Positions 1 through 10,200 of a DNA stretch of 64,000 nt are shown here, in pieces (position 1 is the first letter of the stretch; the number at the start of each line of letters is the position of its first letter). The stretch spans positions 496,001 to 560,000 of the forward strand of contig NZ_CP024955.1 in assembly GCF_002804065.1 (NCBI RefSeq), given 5' to 3'. Under the pieces are notes generated by a model, which was not told the DNA's origin, searched no databases, and worked only from the letters and a program-made list of their open reading frames with translations. Made by a program: the position numbers and the translations under genes. This stretch comes from Kyrpidia spormannii (GTDB lineage Bacteria > Bacillota > Bacilli > Kyrpidiales > Kyrpidiaceae).

Positions 1-47
1 AGATATAGATGTATCACATCTGACCCCCTTTGATCTGATACAGTTGC

Positions 48-76
48 GAAGGTGTCTTGGGACGCCTTCTTTTTTT
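48..76 (+). terminator. Rho-independent terminator upstream of rapZ
   Basis: A 9-bp stem (48-56 with 61-69, one G-U pair) closes a TTGG loop and is followed by seven T residues. It probably ends a transcript entering from the left, so rapZ is likely to have its own promoter. Confidence 0.8.
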
Positions 77-184
77 GTGGAGAAAATGAACCCGGCCCTG
101 GATTTTTGGTATTAAGAATACTTCATTGTCTCTTCTTTTTGTGCCGTGATATGCTTATGGGTGAAGAGGTGGGGGGATGACGGC

Positions 185-1093
185 ATGGAGGAGGAACAGG
201 TGGAGAGAGATTTGCAGTTGGTCATCATCACGGGATTGTCCGGGGCCGGAAAGACCGTGGCGGTACAAAGTCTCGAAGACCTGGGGTATTTTTGCGTGGA
301 TAACCTGCCTCCGGCGCTGATCCCCAAGTTTGCGGAATTGATGCGCCAATCTGAAGGGAAGGTGTCCCGGTTGGCGCTGGTGTGCGACATCCGCGGCGGT
401 TCCTGGTTCTCGCATCTGCTGATGGCGCTGAAAGACCTGGAGGAACAATACGGAGTGCAGTACCGGATCCTGTTTCTCGAAGCCCGGGACGAGGTGCTCG
501 TGCGGCGGTACAAGGCGACCCGGCGACGGCATCCCTTGGCCCAGGGCAACCGGATTCTGGAAGGGATTGCAAAAGAACGCAGGCTCTTGGAGGAGATCCG
601 GGACCGGGCCGACTGGATCATCGATACCAGTCTTCTCAAGCCGGCGGAGCTGAAAGAGAAGATTGCGGCGCATTTTAGCGGGTCGGACATCAATCGGCTG
701 ACTTTGCATTTGGTGTCTTTCGGATTCAAGTATGGCGTACCCATCGATGCAGATCTCGTATTCGATGTTCGATTCCTTCCCAATCCGTATTATTTGGACG
801 CCCTTCGCCCTTTGACGGGTTTGGATCTCGACGTGTACGAGTATGTGATGAAATGGCCTGCGGCGAAGACCTTTTCCGACAAACTCACAGATATGCTGGA
901 CTTTCTGCTCCCCCAATACGTGAAAGAAGGGCGTAGCCAATTGGTGGTGGCGGTGGGGTGCACCGGTGGGCAACACCGGTCCGTGGCGATGGTGGAATTG
1001 TTGCGCCGACATTATCAAGCCCGGGAGAAGGTCCACGTGTACCACCGGGATATTCACCGGGATCTGGCGAAAGGCGCCGATGTGGATGGGTAA
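185..1093 (+). CDS. rapZ: RNase adapter / nucleotide-binding protein RapZ (YvcJ)
   Basis: P-loop protein of the RapZ/YvcJ family, 302 aa, close to the usual 285-300 aa. The Walker A motif GLSGAGKT lies at about residues 17-24, followed by the family-typical DNLPP and, near the C-terminus, GCTGGQHRSV. In Gram-negatives RapZ controls GlmS synthesis through small RNAs; in Bacillus YvcJ binds and hydrolyses nucleotides and affects competence. The ATG at 185 is preferred because a GGTGGGGGG stretch precedes it; an upstream in-frame start at 146 would add 13 residues with no better ribosome site. Its end overlaps yvcK by 8 bp, giving the conserved rapZ-yvcK-whiA order of Firmicutes. Confidence 0.95.
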   Translation: MEEEQVERDLQLVIITGLSGAGKTVAVQSLEDLGYFCVDNLPPALIPKFAELMRQSEGKVSRLALVCDIRGGSWFSHLLMALKDLEEQYGVQYRILFLEARDEVLVRRYKATRRRHPLAQGNRILEGIAKERRLLEEIRDRADWIIDTSLLKPAELKEKIAAHFSGSDINRLTLHLVSFGFKYGVPIDADLVFDVRFLPNPYYLDALRPLTGLDLDVYEYVMKWPAAKTFSDKLTDMLDFLLPQYVKEGRSQLVVAVGCTGGQHRSVAMVELLRRHYQAREKVHVYHRDIHRDLAKGADVDG

Positions 1094-2264
1094 GACGTGG
1101 TGGGCCTGGGGCTGGGGAGTAGCGGCCTTCGGGCTGGGGTTTGTTCTGGCGGCGGGGCGGGAACTGGGACCCGCGGGGGTCGAGCGGGCGGTGTTCGGGT
1201 GGTCGGCCCTGGTGTTTGGCGTTCTGGTGCTGATTCTAGGTGCGTGGTGGGAAAAGCGCCGGAACTGGCGGGAGCGGTTGGCTCCCCTGCACCGGCCCCG
1301 GGTGGTGGTGATCGGCGGCGGAACGGGTCAATCGGTGCTCCTCCGGGGGCTCAAGATGCACGAGGTGGAGTTGACCGCCGTGGTGACGGTGGCCGACGAC
1401 GGAGGGAGCTCCGGGAGGCTGCGCTCGGCTTTTGGGATGCCTCCCCCGGGGGATATACGCAATTGTCTCGTGGCGCTGGCCGACACGGAGCCGCTCATGG
1501 AACAGTTGTGGCAGCACCGCTTTCAGGGTGATGACGACGGCCTGGCCGGGCACAGCTTCGGCAATTTGTTTATCGCGGCGATGGCGGACGTGACCGGGGA
1601 TTTTGAGACGGCGGTCCGGGAGGCCAGCCGGGTACTCGCGGTGCGGGGTCGGGTGTTGCCAGCAGCCCGGCGGGCAGTGGTTCTTAAGGCGAGGTTGGAG
1701 GACGGTCGGGAGATCACCGGAGAGTCTCGGATTCCCGCCGCCGGGGGGCGAATTGTGCGGGTGGCCATCGCCCCTGCGGATGCCGAGGCGCCCGAAGAGG
1801 TGGTGGAGGCGATTGAGAAAGCCGATGTGGTGGTGCTGGGACCGGGGAGCCTGTATACCAGCATCATTCCGAATTTGCTCGTCCCGGAGGTCGCCCGGGC
1901 GATTCGCCGCAGCCGGGCCTGGAAAGTCTATGTGTGCAATGTGATGACCCAGCCCGGCGAGACGGACGGGTTCACAGCCTCCGATCATGTGAAAGCGATA
2001 TACGACCACATTGGATTTCCCTTTTTTGACTTTGCCGTAGTACACACAGCTCCCATTCCGGAGGAGGCCCTGCGCCGGTATCGGAACGAGGGGGCGCATC
2101 CCGTGGCGGCGGACGTCTCGGCCCTGGAGCGCATGGGTGTCCGGGTGATCACCGGGGATTTTCTCCGCCTGGACCGGTATGCGTGGCACGACGCCGAAAA
2201 AGTGAGCCGACGCATCGTGCAGTTGGCCAGGCGTGCCCGGAGGTCATGGCGGCGGCGCCGTTAA
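1086..2264 (+). CDS. yvcK: YvcK/CofD-like gluconeogenesis factor with N-terminal membrane segment
   Basis: CofD-like YvcK family protein, 392 aa. The core begins at about residue 70 with VVVIGGGTGQSVLLRGLK, followed by the conserved VTVADDGGSSGRLR and a DIRNCL motif. In Bacillus YvcK is a soluble protein of about 320 aa needed for growth on gluconeogenic carbon and for cell shape, and it binds UDP-sugars. This version carries an extra N-terminus of about 70 residues with two hydrophobic stretches (about residues 3-22 and 37-58), which suggests membrane anchoring. The start ATG overlaps the end of rapZ, implying translational coupling. The C-terminus is a short Arg-rich tail. Confidence 0.92.
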   Translation: MGKTWWAWGWGVAAFGLGFVLAAGRELGPAGVERAVFGWSALVFGVLVLILGAWWEKRRNWRERLAPLHRPRVVVIGGGTGQSVLLRGLKMHEVELTAVVTVADDGGSSGRLRSAFGMPPPGDIRNCLVALADTEPLMEQLWQHRFQGDDDGLAGHSFGNLFIAAMADVTGDFETAVREASRVLAVRGRVLPAARRAVVLKARLEDGREITGESRIPAAGGRIVRVAIAPADAEAPEEVVEAIEKADVVVLGPGSLYTSIIPNLLVPEVARAIRRSRAWKVYVCNVMTQPGETDGFTASDHVKAIYDHIGFPFFDFAVVHTAPIPEEALRRYRNEGAHPVAADVSALERMGVRVITGDFLRLDRYAWHDAEKVSRRIVQLARRARRSWRRRR

Positions 2265-2278
2265 AGGGGGGATCGGCC

Positions 2279-3214
2279 GTGTCTTTTGCGGCGGAGACGA
2301 AAAAAGAGCTGACCGGGGTGGTGAACAAACCGTGTTGCAAGCGGGCGGAGCTGTCCGCGCTCTTGCGGTTGAACGGCAGCCTTCACACGGTGGAGAATCG
2401 AGAGGTCCTGGACATTGCCACGGAAAATGCTGCCATCGCCCGGCGGATCTACCTGTTGCTGAAAGATGTCTTTCAGGTGCACGCAGAGGTCTTGGTCCGC
2501 AAGAAAATGCGGCTACGAAAAAATAATGTGTATCTGGTTCGAATCTCCAGGCGGGCAGAGGAAGTGCTCGAGTTTTTGGAGATCTCCCGGCGAGGGGAGA
2601 GCCTGGAAGGAGGAGTGCCGACGCGGCTTCTGGGTCGGGACTGTTGTCGCCGAGCGTATATGCGGGGGGCATTTTTGGCGGCGGGTTCGGTGAACAACCC
2701 CGAGGGCGCCTCGTATCATTTGGAGATCGCCCTCGGCGATGCGGAGTTGAGTAAAGGGTTTCTCCGACTTCTGGGGACTTATGATTTGGATGCCCGGGCG
2801 ATCCAACGCAAACGGGGTGAGATCGTTTATCTCAAAGAAGGGGAAAAGATCGTCGAATTTCTGAACCTCGTCGGGGCCCACCAAGCCCTGCTCCGCTTCG
2901 AGGACGTTCGCATCTTGAAGGACATGCGCAATCAAGTGAATCGACTCGTAAACTGCGAAACGGCGAATTTAAGCAAGACGGTTCAGGCGGCGGTGCGGCA
3001 GATCGAGAATATCCGCCTCTTAGAGCGCACCATCGGCTTGGACAACCTCCCGCCGAAACTCCGGGAGGTCGCCGAACTGCGCCTGCGCCACCCAGACATC
3101 AATCTGAAAGAGCTGGGGGCGTTGTTGGGTGGCGGGGTGACGAAATCCGGGGTGAATCATCGGTTGCGCAAACTGGACGAGTGGGCCAGGCGGGTGAGGG
3201 AGTCCGGAGGTTAG
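2279..3214 (+). CDS. whiA: WhiA sporulation/cell-division regulator
   Basis: WhiA family, 311 aa from the GTG at 2279, which follows an AAAGGGGGGA ribosome site. The N-terminal half has the degenerate LAGLIDADG-like homing-endonuclease fold (RRAYMRGAFLAAGSVNNPE at about residues 123-141). The C-terminal half has the helix-turn-helix (LRHPDINLKELGALL, then SGVNHRLRKL). In Streptomyces WhiA activates sporulation genes; in Bacillus it is a nucleoid-associated protein affecting division and chromosome segregation. It is the third gene of the rapZ-yvcK-whiA cluster. No crh gene follows, unlike in Bacillus subtilis. An ATG at 2246 is an alternative start. Confidence 0.93.
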   Translation: MSFAAETKKELTGVVNKPCCKRAELSALLRLNGSLHTVENREVLDIATENAAIARRIYLLLKDVFQVHAEVLVRKKMRLRKNNVYLVRISRRAEEVLEFLEISRRGESLEGGVPTRLLGRDCCRRAYMRGAFLAAGSVNNPEGASYHLEIALGDAELSKGFLRLLGTYDLDARAIQRKRGEIVYLKEGEKIVEFLNLVGAHQALLRFEDVRILKDMRNQVNRLVNCETANLSKTVQAAVRQIENIRLLERTIGLDNLPPKLREVAELRLRHPDINLKELGALLGGGVTKSGVNHRLRKLDEWARRVRESGG

Positions 3215-3222
3215 TCTCTTCC

Positions 3223-3945
3223 TCATGGACGGCCCGGGGGTGGGGTCGGGGAGGCTTGTTTGCCGTCGATTTCCAAAATCGCCGCCGTGACGAAGGTCCG
3301 GGTGATGTGAAGGGCCCGGCTTTGTTTCAGGAGGTCGGCGACACTGCGCGGCCCTCCGCCGGAGTCGGGGTCGGCGAGTTCTACGTAGTGGACCCGAGCG
3401 ATGGGTCCATAGGCCGGATGACCCGGTGCCCATTCGAAGATCCACCGCTGTCCGGGGATGTAGATGAGGCGGTTCTGTTTGCGGTCGACGCCCCGAATGC
3501 CGAGGTAGATCCGGTTGACGGCCAGGGGAGCGAGGCCCCCGTCCAAAAAGGCGACTTCGTTGCTGTCGTGCCAGGCCAGCACGGTGGGCCACAGCGTCCG
3601 GGTAGATGGGGGGACCACGGGAGTATGCACGACGTGTCCGGGGGTGTGAATGCGGCTGGCCCGGTTCAGAACGTCGGTCACGCTGCGGACGGCATCGGGC
3701 TGAAGGCCGGAGTGGAGTTCAAAATAATGCACAAAGCGAAGGGCGCTGTAGCCCGGCCGCCCCGGCAGGGCATCGAGGATGGGCCGATGGCCTTCGACGA
3801 GTTGGGGACGTCCTTCTGAACTCCAGCTTCGCACCGCGATATAAATTCCCGCCGGTGCCAGAGCGGTCGGCCCACCGGCGAGGAAGCGCACGGGCTTGCC
3901 GTTCCACCAACCTTCGCTGAGATCCCGGTCGTGTTCTTGAATCAT
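3223..3945 (-). CDS. Unknown protein made of two related halves
   Basis: I do not recognise this 240-aa protein with confidence. It has no clear signal peptide or membrane helix. Its two halves are visibly related: each contains an IYxxxR strand, then a proline-glycine segment (LPGRPGYS in the first, APGHPAYG in the second), then VHYxEL, then an RSVxDxL helix and a closing hydrophobic strand. The PGxPGYS pattern recalls small cupredoxin-like families of unknown function such as DUF7482, but that is only a resemblance. A good ribosome site (GGAGGC) precedes the ATG at 3945. It ends 8 bp from whiA, convergent with it, and is separate from the addBA genes. Confidence 0.7.
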   Translation of the reverse strand: MIQEHDRDLSEGWWNGKPVRFLAGGPTALAPAGIYIAVRSWSSEGRPQLVEGHRPILDALPGRPGYSALRFVHYFELHSGLQPDAVRSVTDVLNRASRIHTPGHVVHTPVVPPSTRTLWPTVLAWHDSNEVAFLDGGLAPLAVNRIYLGIRGVDRKQNRLIYIPGQRWIFEWAPGHPAYGPIARVHYVELADPDSGGGPRSVADLLKQSRALHITRTFVTAAILEIDGKQASPTPPPGRP

Positions 3946-4103
3946 GACGGATGCCTCCTTCCGCCGGGGTCACCTAGGCCAGTGTATGCAGGAGGGCGGA
4001 CTGGGTGTGCGCTGGCGGACAAAGATATGGGGGGCCGGGTTGGCAAAAGGCAGGGGGGCACCGGGACGTGTGAGAAAGAGCGGCCCAGAGGAGGGGTGAA
4101 TGG

Positions 4104-7100
4104 GTGAGTACGAGGAGGCAGATCGTGGCCGGTTCGCCCTTTGATCGGTCGGAGACAGCGCCCGGGGCCGGGGTCCTGTGGTTGGTCCCGGACGGGGCGG
4201 TGGCCCGGGCGGTCCGGGACCGGTGGCTAGAGGTCGCTGACAGCCTCGGCTCCGGTAGAGTGTGGACGTTGGAAGAAGCGGCGGCAAGTCTTCTTTCGGC
4301 CGCCGGAGAACGCTGGATTCCCATCTCCAGGGCCGTCCGAATGCGTCTGGTCGGCCGTGCCATGGCTCGGCTCGGGGCGCCCTGCGGAGGACCGGCGCTG
4401 GATCCCCTCGCTTGGCCGGGTGTCCGGCGCAGGGCGGCGAGGCTCATTCAGCGGCTGCGGGAAGCGGAAATCCCCCCGGAGATTTTGGAAGAGGCGGCGG
4501 AAGGATTGCCCCGGCGGGAGGCGGGCCGGGTGCGCTGGCTGGCCGGGCTGCTTCGGGCGGTGGTGGAGGCCCAGGGAATGCGCGGAGGGGCGGCGGACGA
4601 GGCGGAGATGTTGGGACGGGCGGCGGCTCTCCTCGGGGAGCGCCCCCTTCCGGAGTGGCTGCCCGGGGTGAGCCGGGTTGTTGTGTACGGATTTTCCAGG
4701 TTGAGTGCCGCGGCTGTCCGGTTTGTGGCTGCGATACGGGGCGTTGAGGCGGTGGAGGTCTGTCTTCCCCCTGTCGAGATCCCGGGGGTGCTCAGCGATA
4801 GCGGGCCTTTGGAACGGGGTGGATGGAGGCTTCTGACCCGCCAGGGTTTTACCATGCAACCAGGGGGCAATCTGTTGCCTCAAGGCGGTCGTCGCCCAGC
4901 GGCGGCAAGTCTTGCTTTTCCCGACGAAGCGAGCCAGTGGGCGGGAGTCGCAGGCTGGGTGGCGGATCGGCTGGCGGAGGGCCTTTTACCCCGGCGGATC
5001 GCCGTGGTCACCAGCCGGCCGCCGACGCCGGACTCGGCTTTGGTTCGGGCTTTGGCGGATCGGGGGATCTCCCTGGCCGAGCCGGTGGTACGCCCCGGAA
5101 CGGCGGCGCCGTTGATTCAATTTGTGCTCAGTTTATTGGAGTTGGCACAGGGGCTTTGGAGCCGGGCGGCGCTTTTTACCGTGGCGTCCGATGTGTACGC
5201 CCCGGACGGACGACCGCGGCACTGGGTGTTGGCCCGGAGGGCAGACCCACGCCTGGAACGCGCGGGGGCCGACGGGTGGATGGCCGGTGTCCGGAGAGCC
5301 CTGGAGGCGGAGACCGATCTTTTACCCGGGGAGCGTAGGGAACTGGAGGATGTTCTCACATGGCTCGCACAGTTGCGGGACCGGCTGGCGGCGATGCCGG
5401 AGAAGGGGTCGTTGTCCGAATGGGCGGACGCCCTGGAAGGCTTGCTGGAAGAGATGGAAGTAGAGCGGGCCCTGCGCCGTCGGGCGCGAGAAGCTGGATC
5501 GGAGGAATGGGAGGGGATACGCCAGGATCTAGAAGCTTATGCCGTGTTGCGGGCCATGCTGCGGGAGTGGCGGGAGACGGACAGTTGGGTGGGATGGCCG
5601 GGGAGGTGTACCCGGGGGGAATGGGCGCGTTGGTTGCGGGAAGAGCTGGAGGGTCGCCGGTTGATCGTTCGGCCGGGTCAAGAAGATGGGATCCGGGTGG
5701 TGTCTCCGGAGACGGCCTGGGTTTTGGATCTCGAAGCGGCGGTGGTTCCGGATGTGAACGAAGGGATCTGGCCTCCCCCGGAGCGGGAAGAAGGGTTTCC
5801 CGAATCCCTCTACGATGTACTGGAACGCCGGGGCTATGAATGGCCCCGGCCGGCAGAAGTGCGAACCCAACATGAAGAACACCTGTTGCGTCTCCTGGCA
5901 ACCCCGGGTATCCAGGTGGCTTTGACTTACATAGAAGCGGAAGGGAAGCTTCCGTCTCGGATTCTTGAGCAACTGTGGCGGAGTGGGCAATGTCTCCCCG
6001 GGGGTGGGCAAGAATTCGGCTCGGTCGCAGGGCTTCCCCAACAACCCGGAGATCCCAGGGAGGCCGGACCTCCCTTTGCCCATGTGGCCCAGTGGCGGGA
6101 GTGGGAGGCGCAGAGGGCGCTTGCCGCAGGTGCGCCAGAGATTTGGATGGACGCTCCTGCCGATCCGGTTGGCGATCCCCTGTCCGGACGGTGGCGAAGG
6201 CTCGCGGCCAAGGCGATGATCGAAAAACTTCGCGAAAGTCCGGAATTTTCCCCGTGGGAAGGCCGACTGTCCAGTGATTTTGCCCAGGCCGAGTTCGGCC
6301 AGCGCTTTTCCGAGGACCGGGTTTACAGCGTATCGATGTTCAACGATTACGGGACGTGCCCGTTTCGCTTTTTACTGCGGCGGGTCTGGAAGATCGAAGT
6401 GGAGAGGGGGGCCCGGGAACCTTTGGACGCGCTGGAGGCGGGCCTGCTGTATCACCGGGTGCTGAGCGGATTGTTTCGCGAAGTTCGGGATCTGGCAGAA
6501 GCAGGGGACGGGAACCTGTGGTTCGATATCGACCGGGTGCTGGGGCTGCTGGACCGACGGTGGGGGGAGGAAGTGCAGGCCCTGGAAGAGCGGTTGGGGT
6601 TGAAGGAATTCCCGACCTGGTCCCTCCAACGAGAACGGATGAGGAACCGAATTTGGAAGTGGGTCGCTTACGACTGGAGCCAGCGCCGGGGATCTGGCCT
6701 GCGGCCGAGGTATTTTGAATGGGCTTTCGGGGGCGAGGACGATTCGTCCGACCCGGCATCTTCTCCGACCCCCATGGCGGTGGAGGGGCTTTTGTTTCAG
6801 GGGCGAGTGGACCGGATTGACGCCGATGCCCAGGGCCGGTTCATCGTTTACGACTACAAACGGACCACCGGTGGCGGGCGGCATGGCAAAGCGGCCATCG
6901 CGAAAGGAATCGATGTGCAACTGCCCCTTTATATGGAAATTGTCCGCCAAGCGCTTTACCCGGATGGGGAACCCCTGGGTGCGGCGTATTATGGGATAGA
7001 GCGCCCGGATCGTCAAAAGGAAGGCCTCTGGCGTAAAGGGGCGGACCACGGCTTGGGCCCCCGCGTGGGCCTTGGGGACGAGGAGTGGCGGGCGTTGATC

Positions 7101-7289
7101 AATCAAGCCCTGGACTATATTCTGGAATATCACGGCCGGATGCGGGCAGGCGATTACCCGGTGGCTCCCGGGGCTTGTCTGGAGCGGAGTTGTGAATTCG
7201 GGCACGCATGCCGCAAACATGACGTCTTGCTGTTGCGAAAAGGTGTGGGGTCCAAAGGGGAGGATCAGAGCGGTGCTGAGGCCGACTGA
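4104..7289 (+). CDS. addB: AddB-like helicase-nuclease subunit
   Basis: Large (1061 aa) AddB/RexB-like subunit of a double-strand-break repair helicase-nuclease. The N-terminus is a weak UvrD-like inactive helicase region without a canonical Walker A. The C-terminal third is a RecB-type PD-(D/E)XK nuclease, with GRVDRID at about residue 900 and VYDYKR about 12 residues later. Four cysteines fit the iron-sulphur staple of this family: one in DYGTCPFRF at about 752 and three in the C-terminal CLERSCEFGHAC at about 1024-1035. It starts at GTG 4104 after a GAGGAGGGG stretch and overlaps addA by 17 bp. The partner defines the function: AddAB processes ends and loads RecA at Chi-like sites. Confidence 0.82.
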   Translation: MSTRRQIVAGSPFDRSETAPGAGVLWLVPDGAVARAVRDRWLEVADSLGSGRVWTLEEAAASLLSAAGERWIPISRAVRMRLVGRAMARLGAPCGGPALDPLAWPGVRRRAARLIQRLREAEIPPEILEEAAEGLPRREAGRVRWLAGLLRAVVEAQGMRGGAADEAEMLGRAAALLGERPLPEWLPGVSRVVVYGFSRLSAAAVRFVAAIRGVEAVEVCLPPVEIPGVLSDSGPLERGGWRLLTRQGFTMQPGGNLLPQGGRRPAAASLAFPDEASQWAGVAGWVADRLAEGLLPRRIAVVTSRPPTPDSALVRALADRGISLAEPVVRPGTAAPLIQFVLSLLELAQGLWSRAALFTVASDVYAPDGRPRHWVLARRADPRLERAGADGWMAGVRRALEAETDLLPGERRELEDVLTWLAQLRDRLAAMPEKGSLSEWADALEGLLEEMEVERALRRRAREAGSEEWEGIRQDLEAYAVLRAMLREWRETDSWVGWPGRCTRGEWARWLREELEGRRLIVRPGQEDGIRVVSPETAWVLDLEAAVVPDVNEGIWPPPEREEGFPESLYDVLERRGYEWPRPAEVRTQHEEHLLRLLATPGIQVALTYIEAEGKLPSRILEQLWRSGQCLPGGGQEFGSVAGLPQQPGDPREAGPPFAHVAQWREWEAQRALAAGAPEIWMDAPADPVGDPLSGRWRRLAAKAMIEKLRESPEFSPWEGRLSSDFAQAEFGQRFSEDRVYSVSMFNDYGTCPFRFLLRRVWKIEVERGAREPLDALEAGLLYHRVLSGLFREVRDLAEAGDGNLWFDIDRVLGLLDRRWGEEVQALEERLGLKEFPTWSLQRERMRNRIWKWVAYDWSQRRGSGLRPRYFEWAFGGEDDSSDPASSPTPMAVEGLLFQGRVDRIDADAQGRFIVYDYKRTTGGGRHGKAAIAKGIDVQLPLYMEIVRQALYPDGEPLGAAYYGIERPDRQKEGLWRKGADHGLGPRVGLGDEEWRALINQALDYILEYHGRMRAGDYPVAPGACLERSCEFGHACRKHDVLLLRKGVGSKGEDQSGAEAD

Positions 7290-10200
7290 AGATCAGTGGA
7301 AGGCGATTACAGCCCTCAGGTCCGATGTGGTGGTGACCGCTGGGGCGGGTTCCGGGAAGACCTGGGTGTTGACCGAGCGATATGCGGCCATGTTGAATGG
7401 GCGGCCTACCCTTCCTCCGCCCGAGGACACAGATGCGCCCATTCCGACCGGCGCGCCTTGCCGGCCGGGGGAGATCATCGCCATTACGTTTACCGAAGCG
7501 GCGGCGGCGGACATGCGGAGAAAAATCCGGGCCCGGCTGAGGCAGTTGATCGAAGCGGGGGAAACGAGGCTCTTGCCCTACGAAGAAGAGCTGGAAACCG
7601 CCCCGATTAGCACGATCCACAGCTACTGCGCGGCTCTGATCCGGCGGTATCCTTTTGAGGCCGGGGTGGACCCGGACTTCGTGGTGCTGGACGAGCCCGA
7701 GGCCCGGCGAATCCTCCGGGAATCGGCCCAGGAGGCCATCCTGGAGGCCTTGAAGGAAGAGGAGCCGGCGATTCGCACCGCCCTGCTCGTCTACGGGGAG
7801 ACAGGGGCGATGGACCTGGTCCTGCAACTGGGGACCACCTGGCGGGAGGAGGACCGAACCGGGGCTGAGGTGTGGGCGGTCTCCCGGGAATCCCTGGCCC
7901 GGGAAGCAAAGCGGTGGTTGCAGGTCCGGGAAGCCCTGCTCGATGCCGGACGGCGAATGGTGGAGGACGGACAAAAGGTGTCGTCCACCACGAAGGCTTA
8001 CGAGAAAATCATGAAGTTTGCGGCGAGTTGGCCGGAGATGGAGGAGGCCCTAGCTTCCTGGGACGGCCGGGTCACCGAAGACTGGGAGGAGCGGCTGCGC
8101 CGACTGGATAAAGAGATGTGGAGCGGTAACGCTCCCAAGGTCCTCGGCGATGCGGTGGCAGAGTGGAAGGCCGCGGTGAAAGCGGCGGCAGAAGCGGTCC
8201 AAGCGGCCGATCTCCCTGAGGTCACCGAGGGGCTGTGCCGGTTGTGGGATCGGGTCGCCCGGCGGTACGAAGAGAAAAAGGCCGGACACCGGGCTCTCGA
8301 TTACACAGATCTGCAACTGAGGGCGGTGCGGCTGCTGGAAGACTCTGAGGTGCGCCGCCACTGGATCGCTTCCTTGCGGTATGTGATGGTGGACGAGTTT
8401 CAGGATACGAACCGCCTTCAGGCCCGCCTGGTGGGACTCTTACTCGATGGCGGCGCGCGGCTGTTTGTCGTCGGGGATGGGAAACAGTCCATTTACCGGT
8501 TTCGTGGAGCCGATGTGTCTGTGTTCGTCGAAACCCGCCAGCAGGTGCAGGAAAAGGGTGGGGTCGCCGTGTCCCTTCGACACAACTTCCGTTCCCAGGG
8601 CCCCATCTTAGACTTTGTCAACCGCGTCCTCGGTCCGGTTATGGGTGAATCGGAGAACGGGGAAAACAACGCCGCCCCGCAATCCTCCAAAATCGAGTAC
8701 GAACCCCTCGTCCCGACCCGCGAGAAAATGGGGGGATCGGTCGAAATCGTGCACATCGATTCCGAAGGTTTGGCCGGTCGCCTGGTCGAAGCCACCGAGG
8801 CTGCTCGTTGGATCCGGCGTTTTATACAAAGCGGGGGTACCGTGGGGGACGAATCCGGTCCCCGTCCGGCCCGCTACGGTGACGTGGCCATGCTCCTCGC
8901 CGTCTCCACACACCTGCCCGTGTACGAACTCGCCCTTCAAGAGGCCGGGGTGCCGTACCGCATCGCCGGAAGCCGGAACTTTTTTCGCCGCCAGGAAGTC
9001 CGGGATCTCATCCAGGTTTTGCGGTGGGTGTACGATCCCGGTGATGAGGTCGCCATGATTGGAGCGCTGCGTTCGCCCTTGTTCGGCATGTCGGACGATG
9101 GGCTGACGATCATCGCCCTGGCCACGGGCCGAAGGAAAGAAAGTGGACTGCTGGCGTTCTCGGCGGATCCGCTCGGGTGGGTCGACGGAAGTCACAAACT
9201 TCCCCTTTCCCCATGGGATCGAAGGGCGGCGGAGGATGCGGCACGGCAGGTCGCCAAGTGGCGCCGACGGGCCGCCTGGGAATCGGCGGGGGCCCTGGTG
9301 GAGCGGATCGTGGATGAAACGGGGATCGTGCCGACTCTCCTGCAAACCTCAGGTGGCAGGCAAAAGGCGGAGAACGTGCGTCGTTTTATTGAAATGGCCT
9401 ACGAGAGGGAAGCTGAGGGACGGGTGTCCCTATCCGCTTTTCTTTCCTGGATTCAATGGCAAATCGAGGACGACACCGACGAGGAGGAAGCCCAGGTTGT
9501 CGACGGGGCCGATGCGGTGACGGTGATGACGGTCCACCAGTCCAAGGGTCTGGAGTTTCCCGTGGTGGTGCTACCGGATTTGGCCCGGCCTTTTCGCTCC
9601 CGGAGAGAGATGTGGTGCATGGACGAAGACGGGGCTTTGGCGGTTAAATGGCCCGGGGTCGGGGAGTACGCCGGCTTCGGGTGGTATGAGCGGGTGCGGG
9701 AAGAAGAGGCGCGCAAAGACCGGGAGGAGGAGATGCGCAAATTTTATGTGGCATTGACCCGGGCCCGGGATCACCTCGCCCTTTTTGGCACTCGAAAGCT
9801 GCCCTCCAAGGAAAAAGATCCGCTGACGGTGGACCAGGCCCGGAGTTGGTTTGATTGGCTGATCTGTTCCCTCGCTCAGGGCGACCTTTCGGGCGCCGAG
9901 GAGTTGGTTGGCCATGCAGGCGAAGGCGTGATCTGGACCCGGGTGGCAGCGCCGGATCCAATGGTCGGGTCCATAGACGCGGCCCGCCCGCAGCCCAAAA
10001 ACAGAGGCGTCAGCGAGGACCGGCCCGGCGAAGGCCCGGAGGTGATCGAATCCCTTGATTCCGGCGCACAGATGGCGGAGGGCCAGGCGAAAGGAGAGGC
10101 CGCCCGACTGGTCCACCACATTCTCACCCTGGGGGATGCCGAGGGGGGCTGGGATCGAGAGGATTTCGTGATCACGCCTGGCGGCGGGCCTCTCGGACGT

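Noticed and set aside
155-1057. Minus-strand 300-codon frame opposite rapZ
   Set aside because: Antisense shadow of a conserved gene with no family signature.
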